Shown here one piece after another: positions 4,666 to 5,372 of a stretch of 5,372 nt of DNA. The stretch is taken from positions 1-5,372 of the forward strand of contig JAVCCT010000139.1 of the NCBI GenBank assembly GCA_030765325.1, read 5' to 3'. Numbering within the stretch: position 1 is the first letter of the stretch; the number at the start of each line of letters is the position of its first letter. Position numbers and translations under genes: made by a program. Below the pieces are notes generated by a model. That model was not told the origin of the DNA, did not search any database, and saw nothing but the letters and a program-made list of their open reading frames with translations. The DNA is from Candidatus Stygibacter frigidus (GTDB lineage: Bacteria > Cloacimonadota > Cloacimonadia > Cloacimonadales > TCS61).

Positions 4666-4722
4666 GAATAAATTATAATTTATGCGCCTATGCGGGTATT
4701 AATAACCGGTAGGCTTTTTTTT
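4646..4722 (+). terminator. Riboswitch expression platform: intrinsic terminator and competing antiterminator
   Basis: The terminator stem pairs GCCTA 4686-4690 with TAGGC 4710-4714, extended by a T.G wobble and CGG 4693-4695 with CCG 4706-4708 around a G bulge. Eight T residues follow at 4715-4722. The aptamer's own 3' core, CCGGCGTAGG (4646-4655), can instead pair with CCTATGCGGG (4687-4696), giving 9 of 10 pairs with one G.U. That would break both the aptamer and the terminator. A small AT hairpin (ATAAAT/ATTTAT, 4668-4683) would sit in the antiterminator loop. The logic is therefore an off-switch: TPP binding frees the terminator and stops transcription. Confidence 0.88.
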
Positions 4723-4738
4723 ATTATAAGGAGATAAA

Positions 4739-5372
4739 ATGAGAAAGTTATTACTGGTTTTTATAATTTGTTTACTTTCGGCTGCAATATTGGCAGAAAC
4801 TTTGTATGGAAGAGTATTGGATGGGACTACACTTAAGGGAATACCGGATGTTAAGATAAGTGTTAAGGAGGAGAATCAGCAATTAGTTTCTGATTGGGAT
4901 GGGATGTTCAGTATGAAGGGATTATATCCTGGGACCTACACTCTTTATTTTCATCATATGGGTTTTGAGCAGATCAGCAAAAAGGTCACTATTCCCCAGC
5001 AAATGCTATTCACTGTTACTTTAACCAAAGGTGCTTATAATATAGATGGAATTTCAATCACAGAAACCAGGGCAGAATCCCGCAAAACACCTGTAGCTCA
5101 AAGCAGCATTTCTAATCAGCAGATCAGAGAAAATCTACAGGGACAGGACCTGCCCTTGATATTAGATGAAGTACCCGGCTTGTTTGCCTATTCAGAATCT
5201 GGATCTGGTTCAGGATATTCCTATATGAAGATACGGGGTTTTGACCAGAAAAGAATTGGCGTAATGATCAATGGTATTCCGCTTAATGACCCGGAAGATC
5301 ATCGGGTTTACTGGGTAAATATGCCTGATTTTGCTGAAAGTGTGCAGGATATTCAATTCCAGCGCGGGGTGG
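4739..5372 (+). CDS. TonB-dependent outer-membrane receptor, probably for thiamine or a precursor (5' part only)
   Basis: The first 211 codons are visible; the frame runs off the right edge. A signal peptide spans 1-19 (MRK, then a hydrophobic core, with cleavage predicted after Ala19 in ILA-ET). Residues about 22-96 form a CarboxypepD_reg-like beta-sandwich (LYGRVLDG, DWDGMFSMKGLYPGTYTL). GISITETRA at 104-112 resembles a TonB box. The plug domain starts near 117, with LPLILDEVPGL 138-148, MKIRGFDQKRIGVMINGIPLNDPE 163-186 and the FQRGV at 207-211. The beta-barrel lies beyond the window. AAGGAG at 4728-4733 decides the start. Such receptors import scarce ligands using TonB-ExbBD energy. The TPP riboswitch upstream points to thiamine or a thiamine moiety as substrate, as proposed for riboswitch-controlled receptors in Bacteroidota. 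The ligand is inferred from regulation alone. Confidence 0.93.
   Translation, partial: MRKLLLVFIICLLSAAILAETLYGRVLDGTTLKGIPDVKISVKEENQQLVSDWDGMFSMKGLYPGTYTLYFHHMGFEQISKKVTIPQQMLFTVTLTKGAYNIDGISITETRAESRKTPVAQSSISNQQIRENLQGQDLPLILDEVPGLFAYSESGSGSGYSYMKIRGFDQKRIGVMINGIPLNDPEDHRVYWVNMPDFAESVQDIQFQRGV

Overview
This window looks like ordinary chromosome from a low-to-moderate GC, Gram-negative bacterium. The diderm envelope is inferred from a TonB-dependent outer-membrane receptor with a CarboxypepD_reg-like N-terminal domain. That architecture is typical of the FCB group. Strong Shine-Dalgarno sequences (AAGGAGG, AAGGAG) and exact TTGACA boxes argue against Bacteroidota proper, which mostly lack these signals. 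A candidate phylum such as Cloacimonadota or a relative would fit, but this is inference only.

Layout, left to right. Positions 1-119 hold the last 38 codons of an unrecognised + strand gene. It converges on a minus-strand murJ-uvrC operon (3475 down to 147), and both transcripts end at one bidirectional terminator (133-164) whose loop contains the uvrC stop codon. murJ (lipid II flippase, peptidoglycan synthesis) and uvrC (nucleotide excision repair endonuclease) overlap as TAATG, so they are probably translationally coupled. An AT-rich divergent intergenic region of 343 bases follows, with candidate promoters on both strands, a 12-bp perfect GC-rich palindrome and a 5'UTR hairpin. Next is a small + strand gene (3819-4070) for an N-terminal four-cysteine zinc ribbon fused to an extremely acidic tail, ending at a good intrinsic terminator.

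The most unusual part is 4170-4502. This is a 333-bp gene-less element bounded by perfect 12-bp terminal inverted repeats, like a MITE. It encloses an elaborate nested inverted-repeat structure: a 28-position basal stem with one mismatch, a central perfect 19-bp hairpin, and two flanking 31-nt hairpins that share the pattern CCnnAGGT/ACCTnnGG with compensating changes at nn. It ends directly against the -35 box of the next promoter.

That promoter drives a TPP (thiamine pyrophosphate) riboswitch with a recognisable antiterminator/terminator platform. The riboswitch controls the last gene, a TonB-dependent receptor truncated by the window end (4739-5372). The arrangement implies uptake of thiamine or a thiamine precursor across the outer membrane, shut off when TPP is plentiful. 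The only candidate for something undescribed is the 4170-4502 structured element. The remaining genes belong to known families, although the zinc ribbon/acidic protein has no assigned role.
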